NCBI RefSeq assembly: GCF_036785885.1
Contig: NC_092320.1
Location: 14,199,557-14,263,556, forward strand
Length of the DNA stretch: 64,000 nucleotides
Direction of reading: 5' to 3'
Source: Coffea arabica
Taxonomy: Eukaryota > Streptophyta > Magnoliopsida > Gentianales > Rubiaceae
Part shown: in pieces, positions 47,600 through 59,514 of the stretch
Position numbering within the stretch: position 1 is the stretch's first letter
Layout: each line of letters starts with the position of its first letter
Notes under the pieces: model-generated
The model's database searches: none
Seen by the model: the letters and a program-made list of their open reading frames with translations, nothing else
What the model was told of the DNA's origin: nothing
Position numbers and translations under genes: made by a program

Positions 47600-48788
47600 G
47601 AAGTTATGGAATCTTTGTTAACTTACAATTTGAAGGAATCGATGGGATACCGAGTAAAGTCATTCTCTATTGCATCACAAGTCGATGTACTTACTAGTCT
47701 ATAACTCAGAGCTCGATCTGTCCTTGTTTCTGAAAGCAGCTTGAAAATGACAATTGTCATATAATCACTGCGAATATTTATTTATTCCTCAAACAGCATT
47801 ACAGCAAAGTAATCATCTCCTAAATCAACAAGATCAACAGCAACTCCATATGGCATGTCGTCCAAAAAAATGGCATTTTTATAGCTTTCTTCTCATCAAA
47901 AATTTGAAAAGCAGTGATCGGAGGATGGAGAGCAGGTATAATGCACAACAAGATATTCTTTATAGAGGATAGCTTTTTTCTCAAAAGGAAATGGAGGACC
48001 GCAACCACGTATGGGTGGTAGATGAATTTTGACATCTTTAAGTATGAAATCAGAAAATAAATCACAAGTCTCCCATTTCTTACCCTTAGTATCATGAACA
48101 CACGAGTATTGCCTAGATAAAACCAACAACTTTGCACCAAACACTACATATGCGTAAAAGCCCATAAACTTATAGGAAAACCTATTTTTTTAAAGGAAAT
48201 GAGAAGACTCCAAGGAACCCATCTATCCACCAAAGGACGGTAAACCTCAAAGTTGATATCAATTACATCAGCTCCAAAGTGGGGTAGGGGCCCAGATAGA
48301 ACATAGATGAGACCATCAATTTTTGCTATAAGGGGTAAATACTTTCCACCGTGCCTTGGGCACTTATTCTCCGCTCGAGAGTTTTCTAGAGGAGTTGAGA
48401 GAGAGATGCAATTGAACTCTCAGGGCAGCTTACCTGGGTAAAACAAGTAACTTTTTTCCTCATCAGCTTTCACACCACCAACAGCGTAGACCAAATCATC
48501 TACCTAAAGGAAACTCATGCTATGATAATGTGGAGTGCATGCATCAGATGACTCCTCTATCTAACACCAGACAAACTTCTTTTTTGGTTTAAGCAGCTTG
48601 CTTCTTGATGAATAGCCAATCAGTTTCCCAATTGGAAAAGACTCAAAAGAGTAAAACATTGGATCAGCAACACCATCCAGTTGCATGAAACACACCACGA
48701 GGTGTCTTGTCGTTCTTCTTTCATACTTTCTAGAAAAAGGTTCGGAGAAAAGTCTCTCAATTCTCCCCCTCTCTGTTGTTTGCGACAT
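47600..48788 (-). pseudogene. Kelch-like protein pseudogene, copy A
   Basis: Starts at ATG 48788 (MSQTTERGRIERLF). Recognisable pieces are VADPMFYSFESFPIGKLI, VDDLVYAVGGVKADEE, KIDGLIYVLSGPLPHFGAD, INFEVYRPLVDRW, GFYAYVVFGAKL and IFDEKKAIKMPFF. Repeated DLVYAVGG and GLIYVLSG phrases suggest kelch blades of a beta-propeller, but the family is not firmly identified. It is broken by a TAG after FVWC, a TGA near the GKLP segment, and frameshifts after the DRW segment and near IFDEKK. No F-box is visible. Confidence 0.7.
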
Positions 48789-49177
48789 GCTTAATCTAAG
48801 CAAAAGAAATCAATTTAGCAATAGAAGAATGAATGACGCAACAGCTAAATTGAAGCTGCACCAAAGAATAACAGTGAACCAAAGACCAAAAAATGAATAA
48901 TATAATTTGTTCTTTCATCTTTTGCATTAGATCAACCCAAATATCAACCTAAAAAGAAAATTGAATGTAATCTGCATTGAACAAAGATGCTCACAGAGGA
49001 GAGCCAACAGTTGCACAAGTCTATGAAAATCCAGATGAAATTACTCTCCTTAACTCTAATAACTCCCTCTTGGACGAAAATATCATTTACTATCATTTAT
49101 CAGTTGTGATTTGTAAGATAAGGATCTTAAAGTCCAGTACGATAACAAATTAAAAGGGAAAAAAATAATCAAAAAGA

Positions 49178-49311
49178 GAACTACAATCAAAATAACAATC
49201 AATGAAAGAACATAAAAACAAAGGGATACTCTTTGGTCTTCTTAGAACTACAATCAAAATAACAATCAATGAAAGAATATAAAAACAAAGAGATACTCTT
49301 TGGTCTTCTTC
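49178..49311 (+). repeat. 67-bp tandem duplication in unit A
   Basis: Copies at 49178-49244 and 49245-49311, each beginning gaactacaatcaaaataac. Unit B has a single copy at the matching place (about 57015). Confidence 0.8.
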
Positions 49312-49521
49312 ATCAGGCCAACCTAGAATTCAATCTAAAATAAATAATAACAATTATAATAAATATATAGAACAGAATAAAGGAGACTATAAAATCAATA
49401 ATGGCAATTACATTTTTAGAAGCTTATTCAAAAAAAAGGGACAAGGTTATCTATTAATAACAAGTATCCATGCTTGTGCCAACACAAATTGACTTAACTG
49501 ATAAAAACAGATTATAGTGGC

Positions 49522-49960
49522 ATGTGTTAGAATGCTGAATCTCGAATCCCGCTGCTGATGTGAAAGGCAATTTTGTTTAAATCTTGAATTGGGTGCCGAC
49601 ATAAGAGTTGTGTTAGTAAAGAGGTACATGAGAGTTGTGTTGGTGAAGAAGTGTGTTTGAATGCTAAATCCCAAATCCTCCTGCCGATGTAAAAGTTATA
49701 CTGGTGAGAGCTGTGTTGGTGGATGATATATAAAAATCTCTAAATGAACTATGTCTAAATAGCCTAGGGTTTTGGGGACATGACCTGATTATGACTTATA
49801 ATGGTGATAGGAGTTGAATTTACCCAAAAATTTTTTTAAATCCAGAGGGTATAACCTAGGATTCAAACTCATCCAAATTTTTTTTAGTTCCTGGGTGTGA
49901 TTTGACTATGATTCATAATGGTGACAGGAATCAAAACCACCTAAACTTTTTTGTGAAAAA
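49522..49960 (+). repeat. Degenerate local repeats
   Basis: Diverged repeats include a block around gaatgctgaatctcgaatc (49530s) resembling one near 49655. A second block, with cataatggtgacagga near 49915, resembles one near 49790. Origin unknown. Confidence 0.4.
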
Positions 49961-50021
49961 AAAATTAATTAATTATCCATGCTTACCGTCTCGAGCCTAG
50001 TCATGCTTGATGTTGGATAGG

Positions 50022-50076
50022 AGGACTATGAAGTTTGAACCTTTTTTTTTCGAAACTAGGACTATGAAGTATGAAC
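50022..50076 (-). repeat. LINE 3'-end micro-insertion with 19-bp direct repeats
   Basis: aggactatgaagtttgaac (50022-50040) and aggactatgaagtatgaac (50058-50076; one mismatch) flank a 17-base insert. On the minus strand the insert reads agtttcg followed by A(9). LINE-A ends in gtttcg followed by poly(A). The insert therefore equals the last few bases of a LINE-A-type element plus its tail, with a typical LINE target-site duplication. Confidence 0.75.
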
Positions 50077-50319
50077 TTAAAGCTTGGTCAATTGACATGA
50101 GTAATGCACCACTATAAAGTAGGTAGATACTAGTCTGGCATTGTTAGATTGAAGTAGGAAAAACTAACTCGATTATTGCTTTCCCAATCTAGATCAACTC
50201 GGCTATTATTTGATTAGTGTAGGGACTATTGCTCCTATGTAATGCAACGTATTCTTGTGCAAATAATTTTTACCGAATAATGTCTTTACAGCTAAACTTG
50301 TGTTATGGCCTGTTAATTT

Positions 50320-50850
50320 TTCCAATGATTATAATCAACAGAAGGCAACGGAGGCAAAAAAGCAAGAAAATCACATTCCCTGTGAAGCTGGAAGAACTAA
50401 ATTTTTCTGCCTTGATGACTGATTTTAATGCTTATGATTCCAACCACCATACTGGACACAAAAAATGCACCACCCAAAATGCTATTAGGGCCAATATTCT
50501 TGGTATTTCCATTTCCTTCCAAGAGACAGAAGAGTTGCATCAGCAATAGTTCGGGAAAGCTTTAAACATCTTGATAAGCCCTCTAGTGAGGTTCAAAGCC
50601 CTCTAGTGAGGTTCAAAGGCAAGTGCTAGCAGTATCACCAAGGAGATAGAAAAGCAATACTAGCCAAATAGCAAGCAAATTGTAACCAAGACCTATGCTG
50701 AATATGTAGTAAAACAGCTCCAGATAGGAAATGTCGCCTTGTGGTTGACATCCCTAGTGGGATTTTACATATAAGCACTGTTCAAACTTGGTATTGCACT
50801 CTTTGTGCCCTTCACAACCATCATCTTCATTCAACAAAAAGATTTGGTAG
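50320..50850 (-). pseudogene. CCX-type cation/calcium exchanger pseudogene fragment, copy A
   Basis: The minus strand shows NEDDGCEGHKECNTKFEQC, then QPQGDISYLELFYY, LGYNLLAIWLVLLFYLLGDTA and, after stops, part of the exchanger repeat and a hydrophobic segment. This is the N-terminal region of plant CCX proteins (K+-dependent Na+/Ca2+ exchanger relatives; usual form Q-GYIDYLYLFYC and LFYLLGNTA). A 20-bp tandem duplication (gccctctagtgaggttcaaa, from about 50579) and stops disrupt it. The C-terminal half is not found in this unit. Confidence 0.75.
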
Positions 50851-51325
50851 TTATTTAAAAAAGGTTTTTTTTCCCTGATGAAGTTGTTTAGGAAATTTGA
50901 GTCTGATATTGATGCATAAGATCAGAAAAAGGAAGATTACATTGAGAGATACAATAAAGCGACTAGCTTTATGCATGAAGAGGAATAATCCCATAATTAA
51001 GCAACTATAGGGAGAGAAAAATAGAAAGAAAGAGAGAGTTGTGTAGGAGAGAAAATTAATAAAAAGGTTTGGTGAAGAATCGAGAATCCTAATCCTTGTA
51101 TAGGCAACATGATTGAACAACTAATATCGTAACAGATTTTTTGAGGAATAAATAAAGACTTAAAAAGAGTCATTATACAACAATTTTGTTTAGTGATTAT
51201 ATTAGGATCACACCTGAAATTGACTTGGGCCAAATTAACTGTAAAATGCTTTCTATTTATAAGAGAAAAATGTCATCTTCGAAGCTGGCAATTCCAATTA
51301 CAAGTTCCCAAGCATCACAAAAGGG

Positions 51326-51507
51326 GAAAATGTAGAGAAGTAATTAGTGATGAAACAAACATCTTGCAATAAGCTATTCACAGGAAGTTTCAGTATTAAA
51401 CTCAATTTAAGAAGGTGAAAATGCGGAGAAGTAATTAGTGATGAAACAAACATCTTGCAATTAGCTATTCAAAAGAAGTTTCGGTATTAAATTCAATTTA
51501 AGAATGT
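51326..51507 (+). repeat. 91-bp tandem duplication in unit A
   Basis: Copies at 51326-51416 and 51417-51507 (gaaaatgtagagaagtaatt and gaaaatgcggagaagtaatt). Unit B has one copy near 61490-61570. Confidence 0.8.
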
Positions 51508-52204
51508 GAGGTAATGGAAAAAGGCATCCTTAACAAAACCATTTCCTGGCCTGATTAATTGTCAAAGCTTCAACACAAATTATAGCCCATAGAGTACTTA
51601 TATTCAAGATCTTTATAGTGTACTTGGTCAATTTCAGCATGCAAGTTGGAAGAAACTATAGATTATGCACACTAGAATTTTTTGCATGTATATATTTTAA
51701 CCCATTATTTACCAAAGGACAATGAAAATTATCATCGAAGAAACAAATACAATAAAGAAATGTTTAGTAACTAAAAATAAGATTAAAGGAAGATAAGATA
51801 GGTGTCCTAGTTGGTCAATTATTTAACCAAGAAGCAAAATATGGGCAATCTATTTCTGTTTCGTATCTGCATAATTGTGAACAATCTCAATAAAAAAGTT
51901 AGAGTCTATTCAAAACAATCTCAAGTTGCTATGTTTGGCAATCTTGGATGAGCCACACGCTTGCGCGCAATATAACTAGGCAAGCTAAGGAAAGATTTGT
52001 GATCAATTTCAACCACCTCTGATCTTCATATGTTGTCCTTTACATTTACAATTATTGGGATCTATTGGTGCTGGTGCTGGGAAAAGTTTAACCGAGAAGC
52101 TAAAAATCAAACAAACAAAAAGACATAGCATGATAGTTCCTAAACTCATCCTCCAACCCCCCTTCCAAACTTGCCCTGCCAAGGGATAAACAATCAATTT
52201 TTTG

Positions 52205-52345
52205 CCACCTATTTACCACCATTGGATCCATTTCAAGAAAGATTACTGAACAACTCTTCTTCCAGCTTGGCTTTTGGTAGACTTAAGGAGCCTTTAGCTC
52301 ACTGTCGTTCATGCTATTCTCCTGCTCTGTCTATTCAACAAGAGA
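52205..52345 (+). repeat. Dispersed repeat, copy 2
   Basis: Similar in order and wording to 41560-41745. It lies between the two segmental-duplication units. Confidence 0.5.
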
Positions 52346-52880
52346 TTTTTTACCCCTAAAAGTTCTAACCTTTTGATGTGTACAATTTTACTTCCACAAT
52401 TTCTTATTCTTTGATCAATTCAGGGAAAAAAAAGTAATCATTTTTATTACAATAAAGAAGAAAAATAGGAGTTGATAGTTGTTTTTTAGTAAGAATTATA
52501 GTGTTTTTTTTGTTGGGGGGAATGGGCGCTAAGATTAGAGATAAGAAGAAGAGATCAGTACAAACAAACATAAACTTTCCTCTGCATTTTTGACAAAAGC
52601 CAAAAAAAAGGAAAAAGGCGTTATTTTCTTTTTGCATTCTTTTGATAAGTGTTTTCGCCATCAATTACAATTATCTTTTATTAGTAACAATGCATTTCAA
52701 ATTCTTCAACCCCTGTGCTTTGGCATGAAATACCAAGTGAACTTCCACAAACACGCAAAAGAAGAAAACCATTTTGACACATGGCGCCATCTACCTCAGT
52801 CATCGGAGTGCTGCACGATATTAGGTGTGCGCAAGTTGTGAAATTTTTGTTGACTTACAATTTGAAGGAATAGATGGGAT

Positions 52881-53522
52881 AAGGGCTATTAAATGAACCG
52901 AACTGTTCGTTAGCTCGGTTCGTTTCGACTAGTTCGTATTCATGAAAGACTCGTTCGAAACCTTAAACGAACCGAGTTCGAACGAATTTTTTTGTTCGAT
53001 TAATAATTGAGCGAATACAAGCATATTCGTGAGTTTTAACGAACGTTCACGAACATGAGTATGTTCGCGAGTTTTAACAAACGTTCTCGAACATGGACAT
53101 AATTATCATTTGATAAATTTTAGAGTTAATTTTATGGTTGGACTTTTATATTTGGAGGGCAAATTACTTCGTTTTATTTGTTGTTTTAATGTTAATGTTA
53201 GTTATATAGTTAATGAATAATAGGATTTAGTCACTTAGTTGCCTTAATTGTTTTTGAGAATAATTAATGATTTGCATGGCATATTTAAGGCTTAAAATAA
53301 TTTGGATTCAAGCATTTCGAGTATGTTCGCGAACGGCTCGTTTATATTAAAGGAGCCGAACACGAACTCAAACTCGAACACGAATTTTGCTTAAAGAGCT
53401 GAACACGAACACATGTTTGGAGTTCGAAAATTAATGAACGAACACAAACGTTGTTCGAATCGCTTAATGAACAGAGGTCAAACATGAGATACTCGGTTCG
53501 ATTCGGTTCGTTTACAGCTCTA
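52881..53522. mobile_element. hAT-3: non-autonomous hAT-like element
   Basis: 642 bp. The left end aagggctattaaatgaaccg and the complement of the right end (tagagctgtaaacgaaccg) form imperfect inverted repeats. Flanking duplication gatgggat (52873-52880) and gatggaat (53523-53530) matches in 7 of 8 bases. The interior is dense in gttcg/cgaac words in both orientations, as in a common plant hAT-derived family. The empty site is visible in unit A at about 47650 (gatgggat intact). No transposase. Confidence 0.88.
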
Positions 53523-54172
53523 GATGGAATACACAGTAAAGCCATTCTCGGTTGCATTACAATCCAATGTACTTACCAGTGTACAACTCAAATCTCCGTC
53601 TCCCTCTTTTTCTGAACGCAGCTTCAATGTGACAATTGTCAGATCCTTGGCACGTTCATTCGTTACTTTTTCAAAAAGCATTACAGCAAAGTAATCATCT
53701 CCTAAATCAACAAGATCAATAGCAACTCTACATGGCATGCCGTCGAAAAGAAGTGGCATTTTTACTTCTTTCTTCTCATCAAAAATCTAAAAGGCATTTA
53801 CAGGAGGATGGAGGGTAGGTATAATGCACAATAAGATATTGTCTTTATATAGGACGCTTTTTTTCTCAAAAGGAAATAGAGGACTGCAACCATTTAGGTG
53901 TCGCACATAATGTTTGACAGGTTCAAGCATGAAATTAGAAAATAACTCGCAAGCCTCCGATTTCCCAAGCACAGTGTCAAAAGCACACAAGTATTCCCAA
54001 ATTGAAACACACAACTTTGCACTAATCACTACATATGCATAAAATCCCATAAACATAGAGGAGTAACCATCTTTTTCGAGAAATGGAGGAATCGACAGAT
54101 GAGCCCATCCATCCTCTAAAGGATAATAAACCTCAAAGCCGATGTCAACTATATCAGGAGATCATAGTTGAG

Positions 54173-56417
54173 TGTAGACACCAAATTTTGTCATATTTTT
54201 TCTCTAGTATTTGACATTTGCTTGAAATTTTGTCTATTTAGGGTCATTTATTTTTATCCATTTATTTGTCTATTTTTCTTGTTTTTGTAGATTTGTTTTT
54301 TGTTAAAAAAAAAGAGGAGAAGAGAAGATTTTACACTCTCTAATCATCTTTCCCTATCAAAACCTGGAAAAATCCATCATTTTATCTCATGGTTCTTTCT
54401 TGTCATTTGGTGAAGAAACCATCATTTTTCTTTGACCAACCTAACTCCCTAATTTCCTCCACTCTCGGTTCCCTTATTTTTCCTTCAAGAAGGGAAGACA
54501 AAAACAAAAAAAGGCACCCCCCTCTCAATCTTCCTTCTCGGCCATTTTTTTCTCTCAACTCATGACATTTCCTCTAGACAAACACATAAAAAAAAATCTC
54601 TCTCGCCCTCTTGGCTCTATCCCTCCCTTTTCTCAATTAAGACAACACACCCACACACAACTTAAACACAACAAAGCAAGCAACAAAGGATTAACGCTTG
54701 GGAGTTTCCTTCAAAAATTTGACCGAGAAGCTCTTGCTTAGATTGAGGTATTTTCCAATTTTCATTAATCATGTTAAATCCATATTTTATTGTTTAGTTT
54801 TTCTTGTTGTTGCGGTCTTTTATTGTTGTTGTTGTATTGTTGAAAATTTGGAAAATGGCATAAACTAGATTAAGGAAAAGGAAATAATTTTTGTGTATGC
54901 ATGCTAAATGTTTAATAAAATGACAAAATTAAAAACAAATCAAGTTAGCGAATTTTTGTGCATAGTTTCGTTAAAATGAATGACCATTAGCTAGTACATG
55001 GCTTGGAAAGATGTTTGATTGTTCAAAGTTTAAGTTTAGACCTCAAAAGTAAGGAATGGGTTTTTGAAAAATTAGGGGCTATTTTGCCTTAATTTGGCCT
55101 TTTGTTGTTGTTTTCTTGTCAAATTAAGATCATAGTTGTATTGCAAAAATTATAAGGAGCGTTGTAATATAAACTTTATGATTTTTGGTGGAAGTTTGAG
55201 TATTTTAGAGAAATAAAAACTAGGCTGTCTTTTTGTAGATCGTTCGTGCATTATATTCATCTTTTGAGTGACATTCATTACATCTTCATGCACATTTTTA
55301 TTTTAGAATCTTTTCTCATTTGCATGGTATTTTCTATTATATTATCCCCTACCCTCCATATGTATTAATCATATCATTTAGGATTGCATCTCATTTAAGA
55401 AATTATAAAATAAATTAATTCATTTGAGTATTTTAGAGAAATAAAAACTAGGCTGTCTTTTTGTAGATCGTTCATGCATTATATTCATCTTTTGCGTGAC
55501 ATTCATTACATCTTCATGCATATTTTTATTTTAGACTCTTTTCTCATTTGCATGATATTTCCTATTACATTATCCCCTACGCTCCATATGTATTAATCAT
55601 ATTATTTAGGATTGCATCTCATTTAAGAAATTATAAAATAAGTTAATTCATTTGTTTGTCTAGATTAGGAAAATTACTCTTTGAATATGGGAAATGGGTG
55701 ATTATAACTTTTTAGTTTAAATACGCCGTTAATCCCTGTGTAAAAAAATTATGTCACGAGATTTTGCCTCCCGTACCTATTATGTTGCATTTCTTTTTTC
55801 TTGATCACTCATATCTATATATATAATTTAATTCTCTTTTCTTCAATTTTATTTTTGCATACTCGTGACTCCTTTTCAAGGGATTATTTTGACTTTCGTA
55901 ATTAATGCGATTGATGTCAATTAAACCCTTAAATGAACATTTTGCCCATTTTGATATTTTTTATAAATTTAGATTTGTATTTATATAGAAAACTTCCAAA
56001 TTTGATAAATTTAAGGGTTAGATTAGGAAAATTTTCATTAAACCTCGCAACTAGTTTAGACTAAGTTGAAAGAGTGCCTTATGTTTGAGTCGATCGAACA
56101 TTTGCCTTCCCTATCTTCAATCGTAACTCCCGAACTTATTTTTCTCTTATTTTTCAAGACCTAGAGTTGTCGTAAAGGGTTTTATTTTATTTTATTTATA
56201 CTAATTCTATTAAAAAAAATTTTGGGTGACTTGGCACACCCAAACTTAATACCAAGTAGCGACTACTATTTTTTCTTAAAAACCCTTTTAAACTAAATTT
56301 TGGACCGAAATTGTCGCATTCTTTGAAGTCCCATTTTAGGCATTTTTTCACTTATTTTTAAATAAAAATCACATTTTTTGTAAATATGATTTTCATCGCG
56401 AAAAATGAGGCGCGACA
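54173..56417. mobile_element. Long solo LTR, probably Ty3/gypsy
   Basis: 2245 bp with TG...CA ends: tgtagacaccaaattttgtc at the left, gaggcgcgaca at the right. It is flanked by ttgag (54168-54172) and ttggg (56418-56422), a 5-bp duplication with one mismatch. LTRs of about this size beginning TGTAGACACC are typical of Tat/Ogre-like plant gypsy elements (general knowledge). No gag-pol is present. It contains a 228-bp internal tandem duplication. Confidence 0.8.
55195..55650 (+). repeat. 228-bp tandem duplication inside the solo LTR
   Basis: Copies at 55195-55422 and 55423-55650 differ by only a few substitutions, such as cgttcgtgc against cgttcatgc. They are adjacent with no spacer. Confidence 0.9.
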
Positions 56418-57199
56418 TTGGGCAGAGGTCCAGATTGAACATAGATGAGATCATCAATTTCCACTATAAGGGCGAAATACTTTGCCCTGTGCAATGGTTG
56501 CTTATTCTCCGCTTGAGAGTTTTTTAGATGAGTTGAGAGAGAGATGTGACTGAACTCTCGGGACAGGTTGCATGTGGCTCTCTTCCTCATTGCCCTTCGC
56601 ACCGCCAACTGCATAGACCAAATCTATAACCTGAACGAAACTCGTACCAAAATAATTTGGGTTACATGCATCAGATGCATCCTTTGTCTCACGCCAGACA
56701 AACTTCTCTTCTGGTTTAAGTGGTTTGCCCCCTGATGAATGGCGAATCAATTTCCCAATTGAAAAGGACTCAAAAGAGTAAAACATTGGATCAGCAACAA
56801 CATCCATTTGCGTGAAGCACACCACATGGCATTCCCTCGTTCCTTTCTCACCCTTTCCAAATAAACAACCAAAGGGAAATCTCCTTCTCTTCTCTGTCTC
56901 TGTTGCTCGTGACATGCTTACTCTGAGCAAAAGAAATACATGTTTATTGATACATGGTAAATTTTAGAGGGTATTAGTTTAGCAATAGAAGAATGAAGAT
57001 GACGTAACAAAATAGAACTGCAATCAAAATAACCGTCAATGAAAGAACATAAAAATAAAGTTATACTCCATGGATTTCTTCATCAGGCCAACCCCTGATT
57101 TCAATCAAAAATAAACAATGATAATTATAATAAAATAAAACAGAATAACGGAGAAAACTTTGCTTGTAAAAGCTCAAATAGAAAGACAGAAAGGCCAAA

Positions 57200-59500
57200 A
57201 AGAGGGGAGAGAAAAAACGGCGTCAACGAAAGAACAAAGCGAATAACAACTTATAAACATTCATCGTTTGTTCTTTGTTCTTCTGCAACAGAAGTTTATT
57301 AGCATTCCTTCTCAGTTTTGACGCCCTAATTTTGGGATTGCGACGATGGTTTATTGAAAACTAGTTTGCTAGTAGCATTTTAATAAAAGTACAATAAGCT
57401 CGTAATATTCACCAAACACTTCAAAAATATTTTACTATTTAGAAGTGTTTTTTTTAATCAAAATCACCGCAACAAAAAATGGGACCTAAATCATTTTTAT
57501 TTTAAGTGACCTAATCCACCTCTATAATCTCGTTTTTATTTAAGATTTGAAATTGGGCCTCTAAAACCAATTCTTGTGTTTGGGCATTGTATGTGTTTGC
57601 ATGTATGTAATATAAAAAAGGCTTAAGCAATATTACAAGGGATAACTTAAGATTGAGTAACAAATTATATTTGTAATCCAAAAACCTCCAAATTGTCTCC
57701 AATAATCAATTGGTCAAATATGTAGGGTTTTTTTAAAATGTGGGTGTGAAAGTACAGTCATAACCTCATATGCGTAATGTTTTTCATAATTTTGAAAGTA
57801 ATGTTTTTTACCTCATGTGGGTTTTTTTTTTTTGTATTAGGTTGTTATATTTTTTCTAGAAATAATTTTCTTGTAACCAGGAAATGATGATATAACTGCA
57901 TATGTAAATAATTATTGAATTTACAGAAACTATTTTTACTACATCAATTTTTAGTTACTTATGATAATTTATGCCGTTTAAATATTTTTTACAACAAAAA
58001 ATATAATTTATATATTTGGACACAAAAAATTATTATTAAGAAAAAGAAAGAAAAACAAAAGTGAAATGCTTTATGTAATTTCCATTTTTCGTGATTGAGA
58101 ATTATTTATGAAAATGAAATATACATACATATATATATGTACATGATTAGTGTTATTCAACAGTCCCCACTTCACACATTTGATTAGATGCCTAAGTGAT
58201 TATCGTCAGGATAAAAATAACAATTAAAACCACTAACACACCCATAAATATCATATTAGTATAAAATAAACTCCAATACAACTTATGAAATCTACCACGT
58301 GTGTAGCTAGAAGATATTATTTGTATAACACAGCTTAGACAAAATTCGATTGATAGTGCATCACATAAAATACATATAGTTATATTGTAAAAACTTAGTA
58401 ACAATTTTTTATCATAATAAAGGAAATTTTAACATATATATATATATATACATATTTCTCTGTTTGTTACTTCTTAGTGATTTGTGTTTCAAATATCTAT
58501 TGATATTTTCTTATGAAATTTTTTTTACTATATGATTTATAATAAGAAACTAAAATATTTATTTAGTAAGAGCAATTTCTAATATTTCAGTTATTAAATT
58601 TGCATTTATACCATCATTTTCTGCACGCTACAACATTCTTGAATCGAAAATTATTACAACACCATTTCTAAAGGACAAAATTATCAAAATATTATGTACC
58701 CGAGGGCAATATCTTTTTAGACTTTTCTTATATAGAAAAGTCAACTCATGTGTTTGATCATTTGTTCACAAGGGGCAATTTGTGAATTTCGAGATTAGGG
58801 GGTAATTCGATATTCACCTCACATTAGAAGGGGTAATTTGTAATTAAGTCTACAATAAACTCATTTTGGGAGAGAGAATATAATCTCATCCCAAAAATTT
58901 ACCCTTTTTTATTGTCTTACTCTTTAGTACAAAAAAAAAAAACCAAAGTAAAGCATGAAAGTTTAATTTTGATATTTGAAAGTTTATTTGAGATTTTTTG
59001 CAAGTTGCAAATTTTTATATTCTTTATTATAAGGTGTGTTTTGAGCTAAATTAAGAAGTATTATAAATAGTTTACAGTTTTTTAAATTTCCAATTTTTTG
59101 TCCAAGTTGACGGCTTGAAAACTTACAAAAATGTACAAAATCTTGAAAATTATATATAAACTTATGTGTGTTGTTTCCAGATTTCATTATTGTAATATAT
59201 TTCAATTTATTTTTGTGAGTATTTATAATTTCAAATATTTGAATATTTCCTATCCAAACCTAAGACAAAAGAACTATCAAACATCCATTTGGCCACGTTA
59301 TCAACTTTAAATTTCTGTTAAATAACTATATCGACCAATTTTACGAAATTTTAAAAATAATATTTGTGTGTTACAACAATTAAGAGATCATAAGAAGGGG
59401 ACAAATTTGGAGTGAAACTATTTTTTCTTCTTCAAAATGAGTTTTTAATGTTGTATTTTGAAATGGATTGCAAACGTTACAGAAACTTAATGTATGGGCG
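57200..59500. other. AT-rich stretch of unit B without recognised genes
   Basis: No coding signal found on either strand; short AT-rich ORFs only. A small (ta)n run lies near 58435-58450. Confidence 0.5.
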
Positions 59501-59514
59501 ACAAATGAGATTTT

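Larger units (their letters stand above)
47450..52120. repeat. Segmental duplication, unit A
   Basis: Shares its gene remnants and much intergenic sequence, in the same order, with unit B (52690-61810). Matched blocks: 47500-47660 with 52720-52880; the kelch-like pseudogene; 49184-49370 with 57015-57150; the CCX remnant 50320-50850 with 60420-60970; and 50880-52110 with 60990-61810. Identity looks well below 100% with many indels, so the duplication is old. Confidence 0.85.
53523..56915 (-). pseudogene. Kelch-like protein pseudogene, copy B, split by a solo LTR
   Basis: The 5' part is 56418-56915 (MSRATETEKRRRFPF, then VADPMFYSFESFSIGKLI and DLVYAVGGAKGNEEE). A frameshift follows the GGAKGNEEE segment, and the frame ENKQPLHRAKYFALIVEIDDL continues. 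A solo LTR then interrupts the gene. The 3' part is 53523-54167 (MGFYAYVVISAKL, PLFPFEKKSVLYKD, an in-frame TAG before IFDEKK, then DYFAVMLFEKV to the end VYSI). Copy A has CAA at the place of the TAG. It is less decayed than copy A in its coding parts but clearly non-functional. Confidence 0.75.

Noticed and set aside
53787..54056. A separate membrane protein gene
   Set aside because: The ORF is the 3' part of the kelch-like pseudogene copy B and aligns with 47896-48165 of copy A.
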